Source of the DNA: Shimia haliotis
Lineage (GTDB): Bacteria > Pseudomonadota > Alphaproteobacteria > Rhodobacterales > Rhodobacteraceae
Reading direction: 5' to 3'
Length of the DNA: 64,000 nt
Assembly (NCBI RefSeq): GCF_900114415.1
Contig: NZ_FOSZ01000002.1
Coordinates: 124,001 to 188,000, forward strand
This document shows, one piece after another, positions 7,956 to 17,494 of the stretch. The notes below the pieces were generated by a model. That model was not told the DNA's origin. It saw only the letters and a list, made by a program, of their open reading frames with translations, and did not search any database. The translations under genes were made by a program, and so were the position numbers. How positions within the stretch are numbered: position 1 is the stretch's first letter; every line of letters begins with the position of its first letter.

Positions 7956-8618
7956 ATGCAAGGCTGTATTCCCCATGCAGATCTCAAAGCCAAACAGCGC
8001 TCCATCAGGGATAACTTCCCTTCTACGATGGGATTGAGAGTGCATCGTGCAATCAGTTGGATTGAACGCTCCGAGATGTGCGAAGATCCTGATGGCCAGT
8101 TTCTGTTTCTATGGATCGCTTTTAATGCGGCTTATGCGAAGGAAGCGGATTTTCAAGAAATACCAACCGGCGAACGCACAACATTTAATGAGTTCTTCCA
8201 GAGGCTTGTAAGTCTGGACCAAGAGAACCGCATATACGACGCGATTTGGAGCGCTTTCAGCGGACCAATCCGAATGCTCATGCAAAACAAACATGTGTTC
8301 AACCCGTTCTGGCTCAATCAAAACGGCATTCCAAACAATGAAGACTGGGAAGATCGGTTCGTTTCATCAGCCCGCGTGTTCACTCAAGCCGTGCAAGCTC
8401 GTGACACTGTGCGATTGCTGGGCCTGGTATTCGACCGTCTCTATGTCCTAAGGAACCAACTGATCCATGGTGGCGCCACTTGGAACGGCGGCGTGAATCG
8501 CGATCAGGTCGGAGATGGTGCCGCCATCCTGGCTTTCCTCATGCCCGTCTTTGCCGACATCATGATGGACAATCCAGGCGAGGATTGGGGACAGCCGTTT
8601 TATCTGGTTGTGGAATAG
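7956..8618 (+). CDS. HEPN-like protein, possible RNase
   Basis: The product is 220 aa, starting 26 bases after the WYL gene and presumably co-transcribed with it. It is largely helical. The best clue is the C-terminal word RNQLIH at about residues 166-171, which matches the R-x4-6-H motif of HEPN ribonucleases (often RN-x3-H), followed by a hydrophobic helix near residues 185-200. The middle (RIYDAIWSAFSGPIRMLMQN) and the aromatic N-terminal part (FLFLWIAFNAAYA) fit Apea-like HEPN relatives. HEPN RNases act as toxins or in abortive infection. With a WYL regulator before it and Zorya after it, a defence role is likely but unproven. Confidence 0.6.
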   Translation: MQGCIPHADLKAKQRSIRDNFPSTMGLRVHRAISWIERSEMCEDPDGQFLFLWIAFNAAYAKEADFQEIPTGERTTFNEFFQRLVSLDQENRIYDAIWSAFSGPIRMLMQNKHVFNPFWLNQNGIPNNEDWEDRFVSSARVFTQAVQARDTVRLLGLVFDRLYVLRNQLIHGGATWNGGVNRDQVGDGAAILAFLMPVFADIMMDNPGEDWGQPFYLVVE

Positions 8619-8753
8619 ATGTGATAGGAATTTTAGCCTTATGGTTAGGAACACCAAAAAATCCATTCAGTTGATATTTAAATCACCACGCAACTGCGGA
8701 TAGTAACAAATCGACTTAGGCAAAGCGGCGTATGAGCAGGAAGGAAGACAGCA

Positions 8754-10796
8754 GTGGAGTTTTTTGCGGATATCGGAACGAGTATGTCCCGGTTCATTTT
8801 CTGGGGATCATCGTTCCTGACCAAAGAACAGGCGCCTGGTTTGGTTTCGATCGGGATCCTGATTTGGCTCCTGTTATCCGTTTTGGTTGTGGGGATCAGT
8901 GCTCACAGAAAACTGACGTCCCTCCGTTGGCTAGAAGGTCAAGTACGGGCTGCTAAAGACGAATTCGATTTCGCCACTCAAGTAAACAAGATCAGTCAGG
9001 AAGTGAAAAAGGTCCGGGCTCGGACAGGCTACACCCATATCACAGCTGCCTGGGACGAATTTCGTGAAACCATGATCGAGGATAAGAGCGCTGGTCAGCC
9101 GGTCCTGCGAAACAGCGTGCGCCCCTCAAGTTTCTTCAACCTTGAGGATCTGCATTTCGGCCCGGGATTTTCCCGCTACATGCCGGGCCTTTTCGTGACT
9201 GTCGGTCTCTTCCTCACTTTTCTCGGTCTCATCTCGGCACTTCAACAAATCACTGGGCTAAGCGACGCCTCTCCCGAAGAAATGCGCGCATCCCTCGACG
9301 GCCTTCTCGGCGCAGCCTCCGCCAAGTTCATCATGTCCCTGACCGGACTGCTGGCCTCGATCATTTTCACGATCGTCCTGCGTTCGCTCACGGGGCGGGT
9401 GGAGCGACGAATTCACACGCTATGCGCAGAGTTGGAAAGCCGACTAAGCTTCATTAGCCTCGAAGGGGTCGCGATGGAGCAACTCGAAATCGCGCGCGGC
9501 CAGAAGGACAGCTTCCTAGAGATCGGTACCACACTGGTGGCCGAGCTCGGCAGTTCACTTAAGAAAGAGATCCCAGAATCCATTTCAAGCTCGATCAGCA
9601 CGGCCATGGCCCCGCTGCTGGACAAGGTCGGTGAGGCCGGCGCCGACGGGGTCGGACAGATGGTGACCGATCTCTCATCCCGGTTTTCGGACGATGTGGG
9701 GCGGGCGCTTTCCGACGCCAGCGCGCAGCTTTCCGCCGCGGGGGACAAGATTGCGAGCCTATCCGACCGGATGGACCGGAGCTCCGGACAGATGGGAGAG
9801 GAGATGGAGACCTCCGTGGCTAAGCTCGCCAGAGCGGCAGAAGACCTGTCAGCCGGACTTGCGTCAGCTGCTCAAACGACGGACGGAACTCTGAATGCCG
9901 GCGCAGAGAAGCTCCTCGGGATCATGAACGAGACGCTGGAAGGAATCCGGCGAAACACCGCCGAGGGGGCGGACGCGCTTAAAGAGGCGGCTGCGGATAT
10001 GCGCGCCTCCGCCGGAACGTTCCGCGAGGAACTCGACGCCGCCGCCGCCAGCGGATCCGACGCGGTCCGTTCCCGAATGGAAACGGCTGGCGTGGAGGTC
10101 GAAGGGGCGATCTCCGAGGCGGGTCGCGGCATGGTGGATTTAGTCACGCGCAGCGGGCATGATCTCCTGTCCGCCTCGGGCGAATTCCGAGAGAGTATCC
10201 AGGCCGATCTTCTGGAGCCGATCACCCTGGTGGTGGGGCAACTCGACGAGATGGCGGACCGGCTGAAAGATGGGTCTGTTCAGATCGCAACCGCGGCTGG
10301 TCACATCAAGTCCGGCGGAGACGCGACCCGATCTGCGGCCGAAACTCTCACAACCGCCTCGCGGGACCTGCAAGTGGCGGCCGGGCCGGTCAGAAGCAGT
10401 GTGGAGCGGATCGAAACCGCAACCACTGGGCTTGCGAAGAGTACGGCGAACGCGGCAGAGACCGTTACCAGGTCTTCCAGGGAGACCGCAGAGAACGCGG
10501 CGCGAGTTCTGGACGCTGCAAAAGCCGCGCTGAGTGCGGAGCAGAAACTGATCGAAACGTCCCTCACGAAGTTGGGGGAGGGGCTAGACCATATGGAGCG
10601 ACAGCGTGAACAGATCGACGACATGGATGACAAACTCGGCGCGGCGTTTAATCAGTTTGCCTCTCATGTCAGGACGTCGCTCGACACGTTTGCCGAGCAT
10701 GTCCGCAAGATGAACGGCGAGCTGGCGCCCGCGCTGGATACAATGCGTGAGATCGTTGATCAGGCGGAGAAGTTTCGTCCTGAGCAGAGGCGCTGA
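8754..10796 (+). CDS. zorA: Zorya ZorA, MotA/ExbB-like membrane channel with long helical tail
   Basis: The product is 680 aa. The GTG at 8754 follows AGGAAGGAAG; an ATG at 8784 is possible but trims the N-terminus. Three membrane helices lie near residues 30-48, 142-164 and 191-212, as in the MotA/TolQ/ExbB fold. From about residue 240 to the end there is a long Ala/Ser/Glu-rich helical region with heptads, the cytoplasmic tail typical of ZorA. In Zorya, ZorA and ZorB form a proton-driven inner-membrane complex that senses phage entry and recruits ZorC and ZorD. The gene begins the four-gene operon; zorB starts two bases after its stop. Confidence 0.93.
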   Translation: MEFFADIGTSMSRFIFWGSSFLTKEQAPGLVSIGILIWLLLSVLVVGISAHRKLTSLRWLEGQVRAAKDEFDFATQVNKISQEVKKVRARTGYTHITAAWDEFRETMIEDKSAGQPVLRNSVRPSSFFNLEDLHFGPGFSRYMPGLFVTVGLFLTFLGLISALQQITGLSDASPEEMRASLDGLLGAASAKFIMSLTGLLASIIFTIVLRSLTGRVERRIHTLCAELESRLSFISLEGVAMEQLEIARGQKDSFLEIGTTLVAELGSSLKKEIPESISSSISTAMAPLLDKVGEAGADGVGQMVTDLSSRFSDDVGRALSDASAQLSAAGDKIASLSDRMDRSSGQMGEEMETSVAKLARAAEDLSAGLASAAQTTDGTLNAGAEKLLGIMNETLEGIRRNTAEGADALKEAAADMRASAGTFREELDAAAASGSDAVRSRMETAGVEVEGAISEAGRGMVDLVTRSGHDLLSASGEFRESIQADLLEPITLVVGQLDEMADRLKDGSVQIATAAGHIKSGGDATRSAAETLTTASRDLQVAAGPVRSSVERIETATTGLAKSTANAAETVTRSSRETAENAARVLDAAKAALSAEQKLIETSLTKLGEGLDHMERQREQIDDMDDKLGAAFNQFASHVRTSLDTFAEHVRKMNGELAPALDTMREIVDQAEKFRPEQRR

Positions 10797-10798
10797 GC

Positions 10799-11902
10799 AT
10801 GCGCCGGCTGGAGCGAAACCGGACGCGCGCTGAGGAGGAGGAGTCCGTCTTTGTCACGATGACGGACATGACGATCAGCTTCCTTCTGATCATCATGATC
10901 CTGCTCGCCTTCTTCGCGACCCAGCTCAACGATGACGAGTCGGTCCCCTTGACCGCATATGAGAGGGTCCGTCAGGAGCGCGACGAACTGCGTGTCGAGA
11001 ACCAGGACCTGCGCGCCTCTGTTAAGGCCCTCGAGGCCGAACTTGCCCGCGTCACGTCCGAGTTGGAGACGGTTACCGCCGAGCGAGACCGGCTGCTCAG
11101 CGAACTCGACCAGCTGCGAGACGAAAATGAGGCGCTCCGGGCCCGGGTTGCTGAACTGGAGGAGGAGAACGAGCACCTGCGTTCCCGGATCGACCAGCTT
11201 GTCGAAGAGATCGAGCGTTTGCGGGAGGAGATCAAGCGTTTGCGGGATAAGATCGAACGGCTCCAGGTGGTCAACCCGCTCGAGGCCTACCTCTCCCAGG
11301 CCATTGACCAGCGAAGGGAGATCCTCGTTGAACTTCGCGACCGGCTCCTGATCGAGTTTCCGGAGCTTCAGGTCGTGATCAGCCCGGAACAGGACGCGCT
11401 CCGGTTCCAGGGGGAAGGCCTTTTCCGCAGCGGATCACCCCAGCTCGAGCCGCGTCAACGCGCGATCGTGGAGACCATGGGTCGTCTTCTGGATGAGATC
11501 CTCGTCTGCTTTACCCTCGGGGAGAGGGCGGAGCGAGGGCCGGATTGTGAGAGCGGAAACGCCCTGATCGAGGCGGTCCAGATCGAGGGACACACGGACA
11601 GTGATCGAGGACGTATCGACAACGTTACACTGTCAACACGAAGAGCTAACGAGACATTTTTCGCAATACGAGAAGAAGTAGCAGGCATTTTGGCTCATAG
11701 AAACCTTCGCGACCAGCCGGTCATGTCCGTCTCAGGCTACGGGGAGATGCGACCGATTGAAACCAACGAGACGACCGAGGGGAAGGCCGCGAACCGGCGG
11801 ATCGATCTTCGGATCATCATGTACGCGCCAAGTACCGTCGAGGAGGTGGAAGAAGTCGGACGCCGACTTGACGCGCTGCGCGCCGCAGGGGGATCGGAAT
11901 GA
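10799..11902 (+). CDS. zorB: Zorya ZorB, MotB-like with OmpA-type peptidoglycan-binding domain
   Basis: The product is 367 aa. A short charged N-terminus precedes one membrane helix (about 24-40) with the MotB-type aspartate D23 in TDMTISF, the expected proton-carrying residue. Residues about 50-155 are a strong coiled coil of Glu/Arg/Leu heptads. The OmpA-like domain shows EGHTDSD near 260, a GYGEMRP word near 313 and NRRIDLRI near 333, the usual peptidoglycan anchor. It partners ZorA as stator. Its stop overlaps the zorC start (ATGA). A stretch at about 11620-11705 inside the OmpA part is clearly AT-richer than the rest and clusters rare codons. Confidence 0.94.
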   Translation: MRRLERNRTRAEEEESVFVTMTDMTISFLLIIMILLAFFATQLNDDESVPLTAYERVRQERDELRVENQDLRASVKALEAELARVTSELETVTAERDRLLSELDQLRDENEALRARVAELEEENEHLRSRIDQLVEEIERLREEIKRLRDKIERLQVVNPLEAYLSQAIDQRREILVELRDRLLIEFPELQVVISPEQDALRFQGEGLFRSGSPQLEPRQRAIVETMGRLLDEILVCFTLGERAERGPDCESGNALIEAVQIEGHTDSDRGRIDNVTLSTRRANETFFAIREEVAGILAHRNLRDQPVMSVSGYGEMRPIETNETTEGKAANRRIDLRIIMYAPSTVEEVEEVGRRLDALRAAGGSE

Positions 11903-14124
11903 GCCTCATGGATGCGCTTGAAAAGGCAGGGCAGCTCTCAGCCCTGTCCGTTCCGGAGCTTCGATACCTGCAAGCGGCCGCTGACCGGGTGCGGGAACGC
12001 TGGCCCGACGTTCAGGTGGCCAGAACAGAGAAGGAGCGCGAGGCGCTGGCGCAAAAGCTCCGGGATCGTGTTGAACGTAGCGATTGGGAGGAAACCCGCC
12101 TCTCCTTCGTGGTAGCCGCGGCTTCGGCCGTTTTCGACGCGGAACGGCGGGAGCGCCCTGACCTAGCCCGGACGCGAGACTTCCTCTACGCCGAGATTGA
12201 CTTATCAACATCCGAGACCTTCCTGTCCGGGCTGCTGCGCGCTTATCTCGACAGCTACGTCCCCAAGGGTACGCACACGACCGCACTCGCGACCGCACTC
12301 GGCACGGCGGCTCGGCGGATGAGCACAACCGGACGTCTCCTTCTGGAGGCTATCCCGGAACTCATGGATCCCGTGTCAGGTCCGGAACGGCTCGCGGCCC
12401 GGATGTCGAAGATGTCTGCCCCCTACACAGAACTCCTCGGTCTCGGGGTTCGCAACCCACATGGCGGCGGGTTCATGGATTTCGCCCACCGGTCCCTAAC
12501 CTCTATTGTCCAGCCACATCTGTCCGAGCGGGACCTGATTGACTGGTATATCAGATGGCTACGCCCACCGGGCAAGGACGTGGGCCGCAACACAGGAGCT
12601 GAGCTGGCGATCGAAGCCCTTATCTATCCATGGCTAGAAAAAACTCCGGAGGACAAACTCAGATCCTACCTCGTGGAAACCCTGATCGAGCTCTACGGGG
12701 ATCCGCGGATCAAATCTGGTGGGGTATGGGGCGGCATTGACGAGCGCTACATGGCGATCGTGCACCGCTGGCTGACACGGGAAGATATGCGCTTTTTCAC
12801 CGGGGTCGTTGACGCTACCCAGAAAGACGCAATGTGGCCGCCGCGCCGGGATTTTTGGCTTAAGCTTTACGATGAGGGAAAGATAGATGCGGCTTGGGCG
12901 GCTTTGTCCTCGCAGGCATTCGAGTATGCACGCCAACACCTCATGCGTCAGGATGCGAAGAACGCCCACACCCGGGTCGGGTATCAGCAGGCGCGCCAGA
13001 ACACATCCCTCCTAATCATGAAGATCGGGAACAAGATTATGGTGGACGGGTGTCACAGCTACCGGACGCACGTGTTCGACATCGCCGACCCCATGGCACC
13101 GAAGCTGTTCGAGGAGGGGTATAATTGTGATCAGATCATGCGCGCGTCGGACCGGAGGGCTTCGGGCGCCTCCAAATCACACAGCAGCATTCCATCTTGG
13201 AGCCGCTGGGTCAGGGACATGATCAACGCTGATGTGCCATGGTCGCAACAAACGCGGCCCTACACAAAAGTGTTCAGGCCGCGTACACCGACACGTAGAA
13301 CCACGCCATCACGGCACACCTCAACGCCGCGCCACACTGATCTTCAGCCTTCTCGGCGCGAAATTGGCGCTTCAACATCCGGTCAAGACATTTTCAGTTC
13401 AACAGGTGCCACGCGACCATCTTCCGCTACGGGACTCTCCAACCCCACCAGTCGACCCGCCGCACCTCCCGCAAGAGTTGCAGCCGCACAGCGCGTTCAG
13501 CCTGAGACCTCGCAGCCGGTACAAACCGATTCCGGCGATGCGGCCTCCTTGAAACAGGTCCGGTTCCCCAGTCTCACGGACCGGATGATAGCTTACGGTC
13601 CTGCGGCGGCCGCAGCGGTTCTCGCGTATCTGGAGGCACCCGAGAAAGGTAGAACCCGACCAGCCCTGTCGCCGAAATCCAGAGAAGGGTTGGCATGGGT
13701 TCGGGCCGTAAAGGGCGAACCTCCGCTTCGTTTGAGAAACGCGCTGGAGCATCTGCTTCTCAACCTGAAAACGAGCGGTGTGGATCTGGATGACCTGTTC
13801 GTATCATTCGCTGCGCCGCCTCCGATATCGAGTCAGCCCACCCGGTCCAAGACCGTTCCGAAAAAAGAAGTCGCGGAATCTGGAGGCCAGAAGTTCCCGC
13901 AGCTCCCGGATAACGCCAAGGGGCGCCTTGATCTCCTTCGCGCGCATGCGGACGCGCTTGAAGATCTCGGGATGTGGAAGCGCACATTCGATCAGCGCAA
14001 GCCTCTCGCGGTCGCGGTGCGGAAGCTGAGAGAGGGAAGTCCGGACCTTCGTCCGAAAGAGGTCGCGGAGCTTCAAATGCTCTATGAGGAGCTGCGCCGG
14101 GGCGGAAAGGGCGGACAAAAATGA
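11899..14124 (+). CDS. zorC: Zorya ZorC, EH-signature-like effector
   Basis: The product is 741 aa, start ATG overlapping the zorB stop by four bases. The N-terminal 400 residues are mostly helical. The stretch around residues 370-405 (LLIMKIGNKIMVDGCHSYRTHVFD) matches the end of the EH-signature domain that marks ZorC. From about 440 to 550 there is a low-complexity Ser/Thr/Pro/Arg linker, followed by a second helical part rich in Leu and charged residues to the C-terminus. In type I Zorya, ZorC is a DNA-binding partner acting with ZorD after ZorAB activation. The long linker and second helical part are worth noting. It is coupled to zorD by another ATGA overlap. Confidence 0.85.
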   Translation: MSLMDALEKAGQLSALSVPELRYLQAAADRVRERWPDVQVARTEKEREALAQKLRDRVERSDWEETRLSFVVAAASAVFDAERRERPDLARTRDFLYAEIDLSTSETFLSGLLRAYLDSYVPKGTHTTALATALGTAARRMSTTGRLLLEAIPELMDPVSGPERLAARMSKMSAPYTELLGLGVRNPHGGGFMDFAHRSLTSIVQPHLSERDLIDWYIRWLRPPGKDVGRNTGAELAIEALIYPWLEKTPEDKLRSYLVETLIELYGDPRIKSGGVWGGIDERYMAIVHRWLTREDMRFFTGVVDATQKDAMWPPRRDFWLKLYDEGKIDAAWAALSSQAFEYARQHLMRQDAKNAHTRVGYQQARQNTSLLIMKIGNKIMVDGCHSYRTHVFDIADPMAPKLFEEGYNCDQIMRASDRRASGASKSHSSIPSWSRWVRDMINADVPWSQQTRPYTKVFRPRTPTRRTTPSRHTSTPRHTDLQPSRREIGASTSGQDIFSSTGATRPSSATGLSNPTSRPAAPPARVAAAQRVQPETSQPVQTDSGDAASLKQVRFPSLTDRMIAYGPAAAAAVLAYLEAPEKGRTRPALSPKSREGLAWVRAVKGEPPLRLRNALEHLLLNLKTSGVDLDDLFVSFAAPPPISSQPTRSKTVPKKEVAESGGQKFPQLPDNAKGRLDLLRAHADALEDLGMWKRTFDQRKPLAVAVRKLREGSPDLRPKEVAELQMLYEELRRGGKGGQK

Positions 14125-17100
14125 TCCAGCTTACCTATGATCAGGACTGGGTCACCCTCGAGTTCAGGTCGCGCCAGTCCCTGCTGGACCGGCTCCTCTC
14201 ACGTGGGACGGTGCCAGATTTCGATCACGACAAGCGGCTGAGCTTCGCGTTGGCCGATCTACGAGCCACCGCAGAGGAGGCCGGCGATCAGGTGGAGATC
14301 GGGAGTGACCGTATTCAGCTCTCTCACAGAACGCTGAGCGCGCTCTCCTCGGAGACGGCGGACGCGCTTGGTCTTCCCCCCTTGGTGGACCTCACCCTGC
14401 GCACAGACGTCATGGGCCAGATCGGCAGCCCCGATTTCCGCCTGACCCATGACTGGGTCCGGGCGGGCCGAAAGGAGATCGCCCATCGGACCGGTGCGAT
14501 CCTGGAGACCGCGGGCGACGGGGCCGACGGGCTTCGCCGCCTCCCGAGATGGATGCTGGACGCGCTTGAGGTAGCGGACCGATTCCGGGCCGGCTCTGAC
14601 CTCGAGGAGCACTGGGAGGCGCTTGCCCGTTTTCGGCGCGCCCTTGAGCCCGGGGTCCGGATGTACCGGGCCGATGCGGAAGCGCGCCTCGGGATGACCG
14701 ATTTCCTCTCTGGGCTCGAAGTGACCCTGACGGACCGGTTCTCGATCAGCCCGCAGGGCGAGGACCAGTTCGCGATCATCCCATTTCTCGGCGAGAGGGT
14801 CGAGGCCGCGGAACGTGACGGGGAGCAGATCAGCGAGGCGGAGGCGGAGCTGCAGGAGGGTTGGCTTCGCGCTTTTCAGGACAAGGCCTTCGCGCGGGGC
14901 GCCCGCCCCGCTTACAAGCTTGGCGGGCAGAGTTATCTGGTCGTGGACCCCGCCGCCACCCCGGTCCTCAAGATTATGACAGACATGCAACGAGCGGATC
15001 CGGTCACCCGAGCCGCGTTCGTCCGCAATCCACGTCAGAAGGTCACCGAGGCGATCACGGACCATCTGCGCTCGAAAGGCAAACTGGACGGGCTGTCGCC
15101 GGCCCAGGAGCAGGAGCTGATTGAGCAAACGGCAGAGCCCGCTTTTGTAGAGACACGGGAATACTCCGAACGGGTGATCGGGCTCACCGTCTACGAGAAA
15201 CCGGCGCTCGAGATCACTGGGTCCGGGACAACATGGCTGCCTGAGGCGTTCACCGGAGCGGCAGCCGAAATAATCGAGGCGATGGCCCCGGACCAGGTCG
15301 AGCGGCTCATCCAGCAGGTGGATGCAGCAATCGCGAACGGACAGCCGTCGGTGAACGTCGACGGCGCCGAGATCCCCGCGACCCAGACAAGTCGCGCCGC
15401 GCTCGAACAGCGTCTCGAAGCCATCCGGAAGCGGGAAGAGCCAGAAAATAAACCAGTGATCGGGGAGGAAATCGATCCGCGGATCGGGCCTATCATCCTC
15501 GACACCGCCGACAACCTCGAGGACCTCACCTGGGCTGCAAAGATCAGCCCGCGCACCCGGCTCGCCTCGGACGCGCTCCCGGAAGTGGTGAAATCAGCCC
15601 TCAAAGGACACCAGACGGAGAGTTTTCTCTGGAAGCTGGAGGCTTGGGCTGCAGGACTGCCAGGGATCTTGAACGCGGACGAGCAAGGGCTAGGAAAAAC
15701 CCTTCAGGCGATCGCATTTCTCGCTTGGATGAAGGAGAACATGTCCTGCTCGGAAGCCGGGCGCACCGGGCCAGTCCTCGTAGTGGCGCCCACCTCGCTG
15801 CTCGTGAACTGGGAGGAAGAGGTCGACAAACACTTGCGGGCGCCCGGACTCGGCAACGTGGTCCGGCTCTACGGGTCAGCCCTCGGAGGCAAGAAGCGAC
15901 CTGGCCAGCAGGGCATCGAAACCGATTGCGGAAACACGCTGCTGGACCTCCGCGATCTGGAAGAGGCGATCGATGAGGGGCGAGGGCATCGTTACTGGGT
16001 GCTGACCACCTACACGACGCTGACGAACTACCAACATTCACTAGCGAAAATTCCCTTCTCGACCGCCGTGTTCGACGAGATACAGGCGGTGAAGAACCCC
16101 GTGAGCTTGCGCGCCAAAGCGGCGCTCGCGGTCAATGCGGATTTTCGGATCGGGCTGACCGGCACCCCGATCGAGAACAGCACGGTTGACCTGTGGGCGA
16201 TCATGGAGCAGCTCACCCCGGGCCGTTTCGGCTCACTGAAGGCGTTCCGGGAGAAGTTTGGGGAGCCAGCGGAGGGAAACATGCGCGAGCTCTATTCGCT
16301 TATGTTCGAGCCGCAGAGCGGCCTTCCTCCGGTTGCGCTGCGTCGTCTGAAAGAGGATGTCGCCCGCGACCTTCCAGAAAAATCGCGCCGTCTGCACCCG
16401 CGGCTCATGCCGGAACCGCAGGCCGCCGCTTACGAGACGGCGCGTGGAAAGCTTGCCTCCGGTACCCGAGGCGGCGCACTCAAGATGCTTCATCATATCC
16501 GGTCCGTCTCCGTACACCCTGACGCATCGTCACCGACGGAGGACGAAACCTATATCAGCATGTCCGCCCGTCTCTTGGCGACGATGGACATCCTGCGCGG
16601 GGTGCAGGACCGGGGCGAGCGCGCGCTGGTCTTCATCGAGCACGTAAAGATGCAACACCGGTTCATCGAGCTCACGAAACGAGAGTTCGGTCTTCCCCGT
16701 GTCGATTTGATCAACGGAAGTACCCCGATCCCGCGCCGGCAAGAGATCGTGAACCGGTTTCAACGGCACCTCGCCCGCGACGAGGGCTTTGATATTCTGG
16801 TTCTCGGTCCTAAGGCGGCGGGGACCGGGCTGACGCTGACGGCAGCCACGCACGTGATCCACCTGTCACGTTGGTGGAACCCGGCCGTGGAGGAGCAGTG
16901 CAACGATCGTGTCCATCGCATCGGGCAGTCCAAGCCCGTCACCGTGCACGTCCCGATGGCGATCCACCCTGGGTACCAGCACAACTCCTTCGACTGCCTG
17001 CTGCATAGTCTGATGGCCCGAAAACGGCACCTTGCCACTTCCGCCCTTTGGCCGATGGGAGACACTGAGGAAGACGCGAGCCGGTTGCAGCAGATGCTCT

Positions 17101-17219
17101 CGGACGGTGGTGCAACGCGGGTTGAGGATCCCGTCACCGCCGCTATGGCGATGATGTTCAAACGGGACGATACACCAATGGGCCCCAAGAACTTGGACGG
17201 GTCGATCTCGTATCTTTAA
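14121..17219 (+). CDS. zorD: Zorya ZorD, SNF2-type helicase/translocase
   Basis: The product is 1032 aa. The first 480 residues are a ZorD-specific N-terminal region. The SNF2 core follows: Walker A DEQGLGKT near residue 519, VVAPTSLL, motif II DEIQ near 651, GLTGTPIEN near 677, and in the second RecA lobe GTGLTLTAA, WWNPAVEEQ and the HRIGQ arginine-finger motif near 931. ZorD is the ATPase/nuclease arm that degrades invading DNA in type I Zorya. Its presence with zorC, rather than the HNH protein ZorE, makes this type I. It is the last gene of the operon; no terminator was recognised after it. Confidence 0.94.
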   Translation: MIQLTYDQDWVTLEFRSRQSLLDRLLSRGTVPDFDHDKRLSFALADLRATAEEAGDQVEIGSDRIQLSHRTLSALSSETADALGLPPLVDLTLRTDVMGQIGSPDFRLTHDWVRAGRKEIAHRTGAILETAGDGADGLRRLPRWMLDALEVADRFRAGSDLEEHWEALARFRRALEPGVRMYRADAEARLGMTDFLSGLEVTLTDRFSISPQGEDQFAIIPFLGERVEAAERDGEQISEAEAELQEGWLRAFQDKAFARGARPAYKLGGQSYLVVDPAATPVLKIMTDMQRADPVTRAAFVRNPRQKVTEAITDHLRSKGKLDGLSPAQEQELIEQTAEPAFVETREYSERVIGLTVYEKPALEITGSGTTWLPEAFTGAAAEIIEAMAPDQVERLIQQVDAAIANGQPSVNVDGAEIPATQTSRAALEQRLEAIRKREEPENKPVIGEEIDPRIGPIILDTADNLEDLTWAAKISPRTRLASDALPEVVKSALKGHQTESFLWKLEAWAAGLPGILNADEQGLGKTLQAIAFLAWMKENMSCSEAGRTGPVLVVAPTSLLVNWEEEVDKHLRAPGLGNVVRLYGSALGGKKRPGQQGIETDCGNTLLDLRDLEEAIDEGRGHRYWVLTTYTTLTNYQHSLAKIPFSTAVFDEIQAVKNPVSLRAKAALAVNADFRIGLTGTPIENSTVDLWAIMEQLTPGRFGSLKAFREKFGEPAEGNMRELYSLMFEPQSGLPPVALRRLKEDVARDLPEKSRRLHPRLMPEPQAAAYETARGKLASGTRGGALKMLHHIRSVSVHPDASSPTEDETYISMSARLLATMDILRGVQDRGERALVFIEHVKMQHRFIELTKREFGLPRVDLINGSTPIPRRQEIVNRFQRHLARDEGFDILVLGPKAAGTGLTLTAATHVIHLSRWWNPAVEEQCNDRVHRIGQSKPVTVHVPMAIHPGYQHNSFDCLLHSLMARKRHLATSALWPMGDTEEDASRLQQMLSDGGATRVEDPVTAAMAMMFKRDDTPMGPKNLDGSISYL

Positions 17220-17494
17220 CTGGTTACTGAAGAAACCGGCATTGAGTGAAGGTTTTTCTCTATGCGGCGGCGCTTCCATGGTACGCGGTGTGCTGGTCAA
17301 CCTGCTCGTTGAGACTACGAAGACGACGAGCTGCCGCCTGCAGGATCCGTCGTTGGATCACATTGGTTCTCTCCGTAGTTTCGTGGCGTTCAGCGAGACG
17401 CGCTACCCGTTGGCAAGCAGAACCGGCAATCCCTTGGAGATTACTGGGCCTATACCTACGCGAGGATAGAATCCGGCCGCAAAGAAACCTGCTT
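17220..17494. other. Gap between zorD and the prophage, no gene recognised
   Basis: This 275-base stretch separates the rightward zorD from the leftward prophage genes, so it is the junction between the defence operon and the prophage end. Open frames on either strand give arginine-rich shadows with no recognisable family. No clear terminator hairpin, tRNA end or long direct repeat was seen, so an attachment site here cannot be confirmed. Confidence 0.4.

Noticed and set aside
14259-15128. Minus-strand frame of 289 codons within zorD
   Set aside because: GC-driven antisense shadow; zorD has helicase motifs and operon coupling.
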